NCBI GenBank assembly: GCA_017480245.1
Contig: JAFVBA010000007.1
Span: 1 to 38,337 of the forward strand
Direction of reading: 5' to 3'
Source of the DNA: Bacteroidales bacterium
GTDB taxonomy: Bacteria > Bacteroidota > Bacteroidia > Bacteroidales > P3
Length of the DNA stretch: 38,337 bases
This document shows positions 10,074 through 16,938 of this stretch, piece by piece. The notes beneath the pieces are model-generated. The model saw only the letters and a program-made list of their open reading frames with translations, did no database searches and was not told the origin of the DNA. Made by a program: the position numbers and the translations under genes. The first letter of the stretch is position 1; every line of letters begins with the position of its first letter.

Positions 10074-10880
10074 TCACTCACATAATGTTTTTTTGATTTC
10101 TATTGTTTGCGTTGGGGAGAATAATGGTTTGCGGTCGGAAAAATGTATATCGGATTGAAAAACTATTTGTCTTAAATTGTCGCAACCCCAAAAGGCACGC
10201 TTACCTATTGATTGTAATGTTTTGGGAAGTGTAACTTTTTCTAATTTCAAACAATCTTCAAACGCATAACTGCCTATCTGCTGCACTCCTTCTGGTATTT
10301 GAACCGTTTTTAACTCACTGCATGACGAAAAAGCAAATGTATCTATCTGCCGTAACCCTTCGGGTAAATCCAAATTCCGCAGTTGTTGGCAGAATTGGAA
10401 AGAATGTTTTGATATTTTCTTAAGATTTTTCGGCAAATCAACTTGTTGCAACTCCTGACAGCAGGCAAAAGTACAGTCTTTTATCTCCTCAATGGTGTTA
10501 TTGAGTTTAAGAGATTGCAGACTTCGGCAACCGCAAAACGCTCCTGGTTCAATATTTTCGGTTTTCTCTATATTATATATATGTATAAGGTTATGGCAAC
10601 CGTAAAACGCTCCCTCTTTGATAGTTTTCAGATTATCGGGCAGATAAATCTCTTTTAAATTAAGGCAATTCTCAAAAGCATATTCTCCGATTGTCTTCAA
10701 TGTGGAGGGCAAAGTAATTTTTTCTATTCCAGATGAGCGGAAACAATAGTCGGACAGTTCCTCAATGCCTTCGCTTAGCGTAACGTTTTTTAAATGTCTG
10801 CAATCCTTAAAACAAGATGCAGGCATACTTTCGTTAATAGTTATCTCTGTTATCCTTTGATTGTTCTCGTAAGAAAGCAT
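10074..10880 (-). CDS. BspA-type leucine-rich repeat protein, no signal peptide
   Basis: The product is 268 residues, almost entirely about ten repeats of 23 residues in the LRR_5/BspA pattern, for example LPSTLKTIGEYAFENCLNLK. Each repeat has an I-x-x-x-A/C-F-x-x-C core. Such repeats mediate protein binding (family knowledge), and many BspA proteins are surface exposed. Here the N-terminus (MLSYENNQRITEI) shows no signal peptide or lipobox, so a cytoplasmic location is inferred. The ATG at 10880 is preferred over the TTG one codon earlier. It begins three bases after the nadB stop codon, so the two are probably co-transcribed and translationally coupled. A functional link to nadB is not evident. 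Unusually Cys-rich for a cytoplasmic LRR protein. Confidence 0.85.
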   Translation of the reverse strand: MLSYENNQRITEITINESMPASCFKDCRHLKNVTLSEGIEELSDYCFRSSGIEKITLPSTLKTIGEYAFENCLNLKEIYLPDNLKTIKEGAFYGCHNLIHIYNIEKTENIEPGAFCGCRSLQSLKLNNTIEEIKDCTFACCQELQQVDLPKNLKKISKHSFQFCQQLRNLDLPEGLRQIDTFAFSSCSELKTVQIPEGVQQIGSYAFEDCLKLEKVTLPKTLQSIGKRAFWGCDNLRQIVFQSDIHFSDRKPLFSPTQTIEIKKTLCE

Positions 10881-10883
10881 CAA

Positions 10884-12455
10884 TTATTTATTTTTCGGAG
10901 GATAGTCTATAGTGTAATGAAGTCCCACACTCTCTTTTCTTTTCATAGCCATAGTGATGATAAGATAAGCATTAGCAACCATATTACGCAATTCGCAAAG
11001 TTGAGGAGTCAATACGCTGCGGTTATAAAGTTCTTCCGTTTCGTCATAAATAAGTTTGGTACGGTTCAATGCGCGTTTGAGTCTTACATCACTGCGAACT
11101 ATGCCAACGTAGTTACTCATTATCTGTTGCAATTCCCTTTGCGTTTGGGTTATAAGGCTCATCTCTTCGTTAAGTACCATACCCTCGGCATTCCAATCGG
11201 GAACCTCATCGCAAAATTCTATATGTTTTATCTCCTCTTTGGCATCCATTGCCGCACGGTGTGCATATACCGCCGCTTCAAGCAGGGAATTGCTCGCCAA
11301 TCGGTTTCCTCCGTGCAGACCTGTACAAGAGCATTCACCCGTTGCGTACAAATGTTTGATAGTCGTACGTGCAAAATTATCTACAACTATTCCTCCGCAA
11401 CCGTAATGGCATGCAGGAACGACAGGAATCATATCCCCGCGCGTGATATTCAATCCCAATTCCAAACATTTGGCATATATATGAGGGAAATGATGCATTA
11501 TCTCTTCTTTACTTATTGCCGAGCAATCCAACTGTACATGGTCGTCCCCCGATTTTGTCATCTCGGAATTGATTGCCCTTGCCACAATATCCCTCGGTGC
11601 AAGTGAGCCGCGTTCATCGTATTTGTCCATAAAGGCTTCGCCTTTCAGATTCTTCAATACTCCGCCCGCTCCTCTCATTGCCTCGGTTATAAGAAAAGAC
11701 GGCTTTTCTATCGGGTTGTAAAGCGATGTCGGGTGGAACTGAACGAACTCCATATCTTTCAACCAACCTTTTGCACGATGTACCATCGCCTGTCCGTCTC
11801 CCGTTGCTACAACAGGTGCCGTTGTGGCTGCATATACCTGACCGAAAGAGCCTGTTGCCAACATCGTTATCTTGGCTAAATAGGTGTCAATGCTGCCAGA
11901 GTTTTTGTCCATCACATATGCACCGAAGCACTCCACGTTATCCATATGTCGATTGACTTCCTGCCCCAAATGATGTTGGGTTATCAAATCTATGGTGAAT
12001 TGATTTTCTTTCAACTCTATATTAGGGTTGTTTTTTACCGCTTCATACAACGCTCTTTCTATCTCTGCGCCTGTATTGTCTTGATGATGGAATATTCTGT
12101 GTTCGCTGTGTCCGCCTTCCCTTGCCAAATCATAGTTACCTGTTCGGTTTTTGTCAAAGTTAGCCCCCCAACGTATCAATTCTTTGATTCTTTCGGTTGA
12201 TTCGGTTATGGTGATACGGACGGCTTCTTCGTTGCAAATGCCTGCACCTGCTATCAAAGTGTCCTGAATATGCTTTTCGTAAGTGTCAGGTGCGTACATA
12301 ACGGCTGCTATTCCGCCCTGTGCATATTTGGTACTGCATTCCTGCGCATCCGCTTTGGTTATAATACATACTTTTCCGTAATTAGCGGCTTTCAATGCAA
12401 AAGACAGTCCCGCAATACCGCTTCCCAAAACCAAATAATCTATTTTGTATCTCAT
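10884..12455 (-). CDS. nadB: L-aspartate oxidase
   Basis: A 523-residue FAD enzyme that oxidises L-aspartate to iminoaspartate, the first step of de novo NAD synthesis; quinolinate synthase NadA uses the product. The N-terminus carries the dinucleotide-binding motif VLGSGIAGLSFALKA (residues 7-21), followed by the TKYAQGGIA segment typical of the succinate dehydrogenase/fumarate reductase flavoprotein family. REGGHSEHR, EFVQFHPT, RGDMIPVVPACHYGCGGI and GLHGGNRLASNSLLEA are further signature blocks. Length fits NadB. It lies 20 bp downstream of atpG and 3 bp upstream of the LRR gene, all on the minus strand. nadA and nadC are not in the window. Confident assignment. Confidence 0.97.
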   Translation of the reverse strand: MRYKIDYLVLGSGIAGLSFALKAANYGKVCIITKADAQECSTKYAQGGIAAVMYAPDTYEKHIQDTLIAGAGICNEEAVRITITESTERIKELIRWGANFDKNRTGNYDLAREGGHSEHRIFHHQDNTGAEIERALYEAVKNNPNIELKENQFTIDLITQHHLGQEVNRHMDNVECFGAYVMDKNSGSIDTYLAKITMLATGSFGQVYAATTAPVVATGDGQAMVHRAKGWLKDMEFVQFHPTSLYNPIEKPSFLITEAMRGAGGVLKNLKGEAFMDKYDERGSLAPRDIVARAINSEMTKSGDDHVQLDCSAISKEEIMHHFPHIYAKCLELGLNITRGDMIPVVPACHYGCGGIVVDNFARTTIKHLYATGECSCTGLHGGNRLASNSLLEAAVYAHRAAMDAKEEIKHIEFCDEVPDWNAEGMVLNEEMSLITQTQRELQQIMSNYVGIVRSDVRLKRALNRTKLIYDETEELYNRSVLTPQLCELRNMVANAYLIITMAMKRKESVGLHYTIDYPPKNK

Positions 12456-12475
12456 ATTTCTGTTATTTTCTTATC

Positions 12476-13357
12476 TTATACGGCATTTGCACCGTTGGAA
12501 ACCTCTATTATCTGATTGGTAATATCACTTTGACGCTGTTTGTTGTAAGTAAGGGTCAATTCTTTCAACAATGATTGGGCATTATCCGTCGCCTTATTCA
12601 TTGAAGTCATCCTTGCGCCGTGTTCAGAAGTGAAAGAATCCAAAAAACATTTGTAAAACTGAGTTTTTAATGACTGAGGAATAACGGAATTGATTATCTC
12701 CTCTTTGCTCGGTGCGAATATATAATCGTTATTGTGCTTTACAGAATTTTCTTTCTTGATTTCAGTAAATTCTTTTCTGATGGGAAGAAAATTTTCTGCG
12801 ATAGTAATCTGAGTTGCTGCGTTCTTAAATTGATTGTATATAATCTCTATTCTGTCGTATTTCTTTTGCAGAAAATCATTCATAAATTTGTCCGCTTCCT
12901 TATTGACATTGTCAAAAGTAAGTGCTTCCCAAATTTCGTCATTAGATCCAAGATAGTTTATATTTTCGGTTTTCTTAAACGCAGCATCGCCTTTCTTTCC
13001 GTAAGACATAACATTTATTTTATGACCTTGCTTTTGATAATCTTCTATTCGTTTGGCAGCAAGTTTAATAACGGAAGAATTGAATGTGGAACACAATCCT
13101 TTATTGGAAGTCAAGGCAATAATAAGAATATTCTCTTGTTTATTGTTTGTTTTACGGGCAAAAGGAACATCATCACTCATACTGCTGCCGAGTTTTGCCA
13201 TTATGTCTGACATTTTAGAGGAATAAGGACGCAGTTTTACTATTGCCGCTTGTGATTTACGCAATTTTGCCGCCGAAACCATCTTCATTGCCGAAGTAAT
13301 CTGCTGAGTGGATTTAACGGAAGCAATCCTTGAACGTATTTCTTTTAAGTTTGCCAT
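12476..13357 (-). CDS. atpG: F-type ATP synthase gamma subunit
   Basis: This 293-residue protein forms the central rotating shaft of F1, linking the c-ring to the catalytic alpha3beta3 head. The N-terminal helix MANLKEIRSRIASVKSTQQI and the C-terminal helix with RMTSMNKATDNAQ are the conserved coiled-coil ends. The central Rossmann-like part includes LTSNKGLCSTFN. It is oriented like atpA but lies 4.86 kb downstream of it. A GGCAGAC hairpin terminator follows atpA, so atpG probably has its own promoter. A -7-like TACTTTTG is at 13430-13423, although no good -33 box is visible. nadB follows closely. Confidence 0.97.
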   Translation of the reverse strand: MANLKEIRSRIASVKSTQQITSAMKMVSAAKLRKSQAAIVKLRPYSSKMSDIMAKLGSSMSDDVPFARKTNNKQENILIIALTSNKGLCSTFNSSVIKLAAKRIEDYQKQGHKINVMSYGKKGDAAFKKTENINYLGSNDEIWEALTFDNVNKEADKFMNDFLQKKYDRIEIIYNQFKNAATQITIAENFLPIRKEFTEIKKENSVKHNNDYIFAPSKEEIINSVIPQSLKTQFYKCFLDSFTSEHGARMTSMNKATDNAQSLLKELTLTYNKQRQSDITNQIIEVSNGANAV

Positions 13358-13422
13358 AATCTTGCTTAATTTAAGTATTCTCTTGTATTATCAAAGCAAT
13401 ATCTTTTTTAATTACAATTCTG

Positions 13423-13430
13423 CAAAAGTA
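13423..13430 (-). promoter_or_regulatory. Candidate -7 element for atpG
   Basis: TACTTTTG on the minus strand, 66 bp upstream of the atpG start, matches TAnnTTTG. I see no TTG at the usual 18-20 nt upstream, so the promoter call is tentative. It matters because atpG has been separated from atpA. Confidence 0.4.
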
Positions 13431-13485
13431 TGAAATTTTTCCGACTTAATAAGTATAAATATTAAAATTTTTGCTTAACCTTTGC

Positions 13486-13535
13486 TTGTTATTCAAAATA
13501 AATTACTTATCTTTGCGAAAAATTTCGTAACGAAA
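13486..13535 (+). promoter_or_regulatory. Promoter and palindromic operator-like site for the AAA ATPase gene
   Basis: TTG at 13486-13488, a 19-nt spacer and TATCTTTG at 13508-13515 form a canonical Bacteroidetes promoter. The predicted start, near 13522, is overlapped by interlocking palindromes: CGAAAAATTTCG (13516-13527) and TTTCGTAACGAAA (13523-13535). A site there could bind a repressor, possibly the gene's own winged-helix domain (inference). Confidence 0.65.
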
Positions 13536-13557
13536 AACTTCGTAAAAGAAAACATAT

Positions 13558-14652
13558 ATGAAAACACGGCAAGATAACCCTTTTAAATTCGGAACTGTAG
13601 TAGAAGACGAATATTTTACGGACAGGACGGAAGAATTGAAGATAGTAAAATCCATTCTTCACAGCGAAAATCATTTGGTTTTGATTTCACCGCGTCGTTA
13701 TGGCAAAACCTCTTTGGTATTGAAGTCTGCAAAAGAAACTTCACGCCCATTGTTGTTCCTAAATTTAGAGTCCGTTACAGATAAAAAAGACTTTGCCGTT
13801 ACATTGTTAAAAAAACTTTTGGCATTGTACCCTTTTGAAAAACTGAAATTCTTGCTTAAAAATTTTAGGTTTGTTCCTACTTTGTCAATGAGTGCTTTGG
13901 GTGATTCTTTTGATATTTCTTTTATTACAAAGACCGATGACAATGTTATTTTGGAAGATGTTTTTGCTTTGATGTCAAAGATTAGCGACAAAGAGAATAA
14001 GTTGATTGTCGTCTTTGATGAATTTCAACAGGTAGATGAAATAGACAAAAACTTATCTAAACTATTGCGTTCAATAATGCAATTGCAACAGAATATAAAC
14101 TTTGTTATGCTCGGCTCACAAGAGAGTATGATGAGGACGATATTTGAAAAGAAGAAATCTCCTTTTTATCATTTTGCGGAATTACTTACATTGAAGAAGA
14201 TACCAAGAGAAGATTTTTACTTGTATCTTCAAAATCGTCTTTCTTTGTTTGAAGATAAATATAATATTGCAGATATTACGGAAAAGATACTTGATTTTAC
14301 CGACTGCCATCCTTATTATACACAGAAACTTGCATTTAATATTTGGGAGTTATTAAAAGATGAAATGGCAAGTGATGATATTGTTCAAACGGCAATAGAT
14401 TATTCCAACGAAATTCACGATATGGATTACGAAAGATTATGGAGCAGTTTCAAAAATACCGACAAAAAGGTTTTGAAATATTTATCCGTAAGCAGAAATA
14501 CTCAACATGATTATTCTAATATCGGTATTCCGATAAGTACGGTCTTTAGTTCATTAAAACGTATGGCACAATCGGGCATCCTTATCAAAGAAAATCGCTA
14601 CGAAATAGATGACCCATTCTTCGCCGTGTGGATAAAAAAGATTTTAGTATAA
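13558..14652 (+). CDS. ATP-binding protein, AAA/archaeal ATPase-like with C-terminal winged helix
   Basis: A 364-residue STAND/AAA-type ATPase resembling the ATPase_2 (archaeal ATPase) family. The N-terminal NPFKFGTVVEDEYFTDR segment precedes Walker A SPRRYGKTS (residues 44-52). Walker B is LIVVFDEFQQ near 148-157, followed by a sensor-like VMLGSQES. Residues 300-364 (DKKVLKYLS...GIPISTVFSSLKRMAQSGIL) look like a winged helix-turn-helix. Family members are abundant in Bacteroidetes genomes; their function is poorly known, with proposed roles in regulation or stress response. It is transcribed against its ATP synthase neighbours, from its own promoter, and sits between atpG and the rest of the accessory genes. 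Its last codons form half of a terminator stem. Confidence 0.88.
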   Translation: MKTRQDNPFKFGTVVEDEYFTDRTEELKIVKSILHSENHLVLISPRRYGKTSLVLKSAKETSRPLLFLNLESVTDKKDFAVTLLKKLLALYPFEKLKFLLKNFRFVPTLSMSALGDSFDISFITKTDDNVILEDVFALMSKISDKENKLIVVFDEFQQVDEIDKNLSKLLRSIMQLQQNINFVMLGSQESMMRTIFEKKKSPFYHFAELLTLKKIPREDFYLYLQNRLSLFEDKYNIADITEKILDFTDCHPYYTQKLAFNIWELLKDEMASDDIVQTAIDYSNEIHDMDYERLWSSFKNTDKKVLKYLSVSRNTQHDYSNIGIPISTVFSSLKRMAQSGILIKENRYEIDDPFFAVWIKKILV

Positions 14653-14660
14653 TCTTTTTT
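14634..14660 (+). terminator. Terminator overlapping the end of the AAA ATPase gene
   Basis: AAAAAAGATT at 14634-14643 is the exact reverse complement of AATCTTTTTT at 14651-14660, with a 7-nt loop containing the stop codon. The stem ends in a T-run on the plus strand. AT-rich stem, so strength is uncertain. Confidence 0.6.
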
Positions 14661-14957
14661 AGAGAAATTGCTGAGGAAATTATAAAACTACTTATCTTGC
14701 ATCGTTTAGGATAAAGGGGGGTGTCTGTCTTTTTTATTTTTCCATTCCAATAATTCGCCGTATAATAACCTTTTCATATAGTTTTTTATATTTTTTCGCA
14801 CGAATTAATACTGCAAAATTACATTTTTTCGCACATAAATACAAAAAAGGCAATTCTTTGACTTGCCGTGTGGATAAAAAAGATTTTAATATACAGAGAG
14901 GCTTTATATTAAAATCTATTCGGAGAAATATGCAATGATATATGCAGATGTATATTT
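14661..14957. other. Intergenic region between convergent genes
   Basis: No gene is supported. It includes a second copy (14865-14888) of the 24-bp 3' end of the AAA ATPase gene, a GGCAA/TTGCC mini-hairpin at 14849-14867, two ATTTTTTCGCAC boxes, and the terminator of the membrane-protein gene at its right end. Confidence 0.7.
14875..14917 (-). terminator. Terminator of the small membrane protein gene
   Basis: AGATTTTAATATA (14881-14893) is perfectly inverted at 14905-14917, 13 bp with an 11-nt loop. On the minus strand the stem is followed by a run of six T. It lies 41 bp past the stop codon of the 156-residue protein gene. Confidence 0.75.
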
Positions 14958-15428
14958 CTATTCCGTTGCTATTTCAGACTCGTCTTTACCTTTCTTTAGT
15001 CCATAAATAATCAAAACACAGACTATTGCTAAGGCTAATAATTTACCTCCGATTCTATCCCAGGAAGGAAGTTGTGGAGTTGTCGGTATATTATACCCGT
15101 ATTCTTCTTGTAATATTTTAATTTCGCTTGGTTCAAGTTCGCTGTAAGTAAAATCATATTCCCCAATCTTCGTGTCAGTATAGAGAACGTATTGATTTTC
15201 CCCATAATTGAACAAAGGAATCCAAAATAATGAAAACTGTTTATATAATATACCAAGATTGGCGTGATATACATTTCCGTCAGAAGCAATTATTTCAAAA
15301 TTTTCATCTGTGGGTAAATCTAATACTTTAGATACTTTCTGACCATTGGAGTATATAATTCTTGCTCTTGCTTGTGTTGTCAAACTATAAGCAAATAGCA
15401 GACATGCAATTATAATTATCTTTTTCAT
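14958..15428 (-). CDS. Hypothetical exported membrane protein
   Basis: I do not recognise a family. The 156-residue protein begins MKKIIIIACLLFAYSLTTQA, a good signal peptide cleaved after about residue 20. A beta-rich region of about 100 residues follows (YSNGQKVSKVLDLP, NGENQ-like turns), then a Pro-rich linker PTTPQLPSW, and a hydrophobic helix LLALAIVCVLIIYGL near 130-145 with a positive KKGK behind it. This topology puts the middle domain in the periplasm with a cytoplasmic tail of about a dozen residues. A -7-like TATTTTTG at 15462-15455 lies upstream. The gene ends in a strong terminator and is monocistronic. Confidence 0.75.
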   Translation of the reverse strand: MKKIIIIACLLFAYSLTTQARARIIYSNGQKVSKVLDLPTDENFEIIASDGNVYHANLGILYKQFSLFWIPLFNYGENQYVLYTDTKIGEYDFTYSELEPSEIKILQEEYGYNIPTTPQLPSWDRIGGKLLALAIVCVLIIYGLKKGKDESEIATE

Positions 15429-15599
15429 ATAATAAATTTTATTTTTCTGTTTAGCAAAAATACAAAGACAAAAAACTATTTATTGAATTTACGTGTATCA
15501 TATTTGGATACTGTCGCACAATTGGACACATTTATACACGGAATATTGATTTTTTAAACGCCAATAATGATGATTTTACTGCCAAAAAGGAAATAAATT

Positions 15600-15708
15600 T
15601 TGCCACTTGCGAAGATAATCCGAAAAAGAGGGGGTATTTTTAATGAAAATACCGGGTATTTTGACTAAAAAAAGGGGGTATTTCCCTAATGATTATCGCA
15701 AGTAGCAA
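15600..15708. mobile_element. MITE-like element with imperfect terminal inverted repeats
   Basis: TTGCCACTTGCGAAGATAATC at 15600-15620 is mirrored by GATTATCGCAAGTAGCAA at 15691-15708 (one mismatch and a small gap). Inside are two GGGGGTATTT boxes and a GGTATTTT...AAAATACC hairpin. No coding capacity exists. It sits immediately downstream of the small HTH gene. A miniature transposable element is one reading, an elaborate terminator another. Confidence 0.5.
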
Positions 15709-15715
15709 CAATAAA

Positions 15716-15925
15716 TCACCTATTAGAAAACATTTCCTCTGAGATGTCTTTGAAGAAATCGTGATGTAGTTCTTTGGATATTCTTAATAGCAGGGCAATA
15801 TCAATATTCTCTTTACGCAATATCTTATGCATATTCGTACGGGTAGTACCTATCTTAAGGGCTAAAGACGTTACCGTAACGTTTTCGCTCTTCATCACAT
15901 TCTTTATATGTTGCCCGATATGCAT
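15716..15925 (-). CDS. Small XRE-like helix-turn-helix protein
   Basis: A 69-residue DNA-binding protein, single domain. HIGQHIKNVMKSENVTVTSLALKIGTTRTNMHKILRKENIDIALLLRISKELHHDF has the two recognition helices (SLALKIGTTRTNMHKIL) of the Xre/Cro fold and the DFF ending seen in a common small Bacteroidetes HTH family. The ATG at 15925 follows an AGAAGG purine-rich sequence. Its upstream leader contains the structured RNA candidate, which on the same strand could be its long 5' untranslated region. Target unknown. Confidence 0.8.
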   Translation of the reverse strand: MHIGQHIKNVMKSENVTVTSLALKIGTTRTNMHKILRKENIDIALLLRISKELHHDFFKDISEEMFSNR

Positions 15926-15936
15926 TTACCTTCTTA

Positions 15937-15967
15937 TTACAATGCCGTCAGTCCCGTTCGGCATCTT
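15937..15967 (+). terminator. Hairpin with plus-strand T-run
   Basis: ATGCCG pairs with CGGCAT around an internal AGTCCC loop, followed on the plus strand by CTTTTT. No plus-strand gene lies immediately upstream, so either an unannotated plus transcript exists or the stem belongs to the RNA structure read from the minus strand. Confidence 0.35.
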
Positions 15968-15974
15968 TTTACAT

Positions 15975-16198
15975 AATAGAAACGTGGAACTGTATCTTAC
16001 ATATACCACACCTGAAGGTCCTGGAAATTACCTTTATTCAGAATATATAACAGCAGCCCACGCCAAAAGCATAAGACCAGCCATTATGTTACTGAATTCG
16101 GTAATGTTGCTTTAGAAAGTTTTCCAGGTTTTCAGGTGCAACATTATAAGCATAACGCTTCTTCTTTTGTCAAATCAAAGGGAATTCAATCCCTTAAC
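15975..16198 (-). ncRNA. Candidate structured RNA or structured leader of the HTH gene
   Basis: Long-range pairing is visible. 16008-16026 (CACCTGAAGGTCCTGGAAA) pairs with 16120-16137 (7+1 and 8 bp around a 3x2 loop). Inside it TTACC (16027-16031) pairs with GGTAA (16099-16103). ATTCAG (16035-16040) pairs with CTGAAT (16091-16096), and TAACA (16047-16051) with TGTTA (16086-16090). An asymmetric 16-nt bulge remains. A canonical minus-strand promoter lies just upstream at 16205-16233. The long interrupted hairpin recalls 6S RNA in outline, but I cannot recognise its sequence. Confidence 0.45.
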
Positions 16199-16204
16199 TG
16201 TCTG

Positions 16205-16233
16205 CAAAAGTACAAAAGTTTTGTGAATTACAA
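16205..16233 (-). promoter_or_regulatory. Promoter for the structured RNA / HTH gene
   Basis: Minus strand: TTG (16233-16231), 18-nt spacer, TACTTTTG (16212-16205). The predicted start is near 16198, leaving a 270-nt leader before the HTH start codon. Confidence 0.65.
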
Positions 16234-16245
16234 AAAATATAACAA

Positions 16246-16283
16246 ATAAAAAGGCAAACAAAATGTGATATGCCTGCCTTAAG
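16246..16283 (-). terminator. GGCAGAC-type hairpin repeat, copy 1; terminator of the MNT gene
   Basis: On the minus strand AAGGCAGGCA pairs with TGTTTGCCTT (10 bp with two G-U pairs), loop of 10 nt, then TTTTATTTG. It lies about 106 bp past the nucleotidyltransferase stop. It is one of three related copies in this island; see 16774 and 18164. Confidence 0.65.
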
Positions 16284-16389
16284 AATCTAAAGTAATATCA
16301 AATATTCAGTTTTTCTCTCGCTTTTGTAATAACAAAGTCTATTAGTTGTTTCTATCAAAGATACGAAATCCGTTCTTCGTTACTTAAAC

Positions 16390-16710
16390 TCATAATACTA
16401 TGCCGACCCTCTCAACTTCTTTATGAAAAATTGTATGTTTGGTTTGTTCCCAAAACTTCTTTGTATGAATAATAGGTATCATCAACTGACCTGTCTGCAA
16501 TTCCAAATCATAGAATGCATCGGATATTTTGTTTTTATCCTCCCATGTAAGTTTGTCTTTATTTAAAATAACAAGTAAATCCCAATCCGAATCGTCCCTA
16601 TTATCTCCTCTTGCCCTTGAACCGAACAATATAGCCTTACCGTCAGACGGCACAACACTGTTTGCGGTCTTCTTCAATAGTTCAAATATATTTTGTTCGG
16701 ATATTTTCAT
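16390..16710 (-). CDS. MNT-type nucleotidyltransferase domain protein
   Basis: A 106-residue minimal nucleotidyltransferase. The signature GSRARG (residues 30-35) is followed by DSDWD with D42 and D44 as the metal-binding pair, the pol-beta fold pattern GSxxxG-x(6)-DxD. Members usually pair with a HEPN protein as a toxin-antitoxin module in which the MNT AMPylates the HEPN toxin (family knowledge). No HEPN gene lies on either side, so this is an orphan. It has its own promoter (TATTTTTG at 16740-16733) and terminator. Length is normal for the single-domain form. The gene is bracketed by two related repeats (16203-16283 and 16731-16806). Confidence 0.88.
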   Translation of the reverse strand: MKISEQNIFELLKKTANSVVPSDGKAILFGSRARGDNRDDSDWDLLVILNKDKLTWEDKNKISDAFYDLELQTGQLMIPIIHTKKFWEQTKHTIFHKEVERVGIVL

Positions 16711-16773
16711 TATATACTATATTATTTTGTGCAAAAATACAAAGAAATTTTGAATTGACAAGAAGAATACAAG

Positions 16774-16805
16774 TAAAAAGGCAGACAAAATTTGATATAT
16801 ATGTC
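16774..16805. repeat. GGCAGAC-type repeat, copy 2 (decayed hairpin)
   Basis: TAAAAAGGCAGACAAAATTTGATAT matches copies 1 and 3 in its left half but the right arm is degenerate (ATATATGTC). It lies between divergent genes, so here it is not acting as a terminator. The 45 bp before it also resemble the sequence before copy 1. Confidence 0.6.
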
Positions 16806-16846
16806 GTTTATGCTATTGTTTGCATTATTAATTCAAAAAACTTTCG

Positions 16847-16854
16847 TACTTTTG
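16847..16854 (+). promoter_or_regulatory. -7 element of the MORN-repeat gene
   Basis: TACTTTTG matches TAnnTTTG. A TTTG at 16819-16822 is a possible -33 box but its 24-nt spacing is long. The predicted leader is about 78 nt. Confidence 0.5.
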
Positions 16855-16938
16855 CAGGTGCTTATCAGTTGGTAAGCGGAATTTATATAGGTCGGATATG
16901 CGGCTTTGTTATTATATCACAAGAAAGAATTTGTTAAA

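Noticed and set aside
10794-11606. 270-residue plus-strand reading frame opposite nadB and the LRR gene
   Set aside because: It is antisense to two well-supported genes, Cys/His/Phe-rich and without recognisable domains. A shadow frame.
12734-13210. 158-residue frame antisense to atpG
   Set aside because: Hydrophobic low-complexity shadow of a clear gene.
15774-16115. 113-residue plus-strand frame across the HTH gene and its leader
   Set aside because: It overlaps the HTH gene and the RNA stem region, and has no homology pattern.
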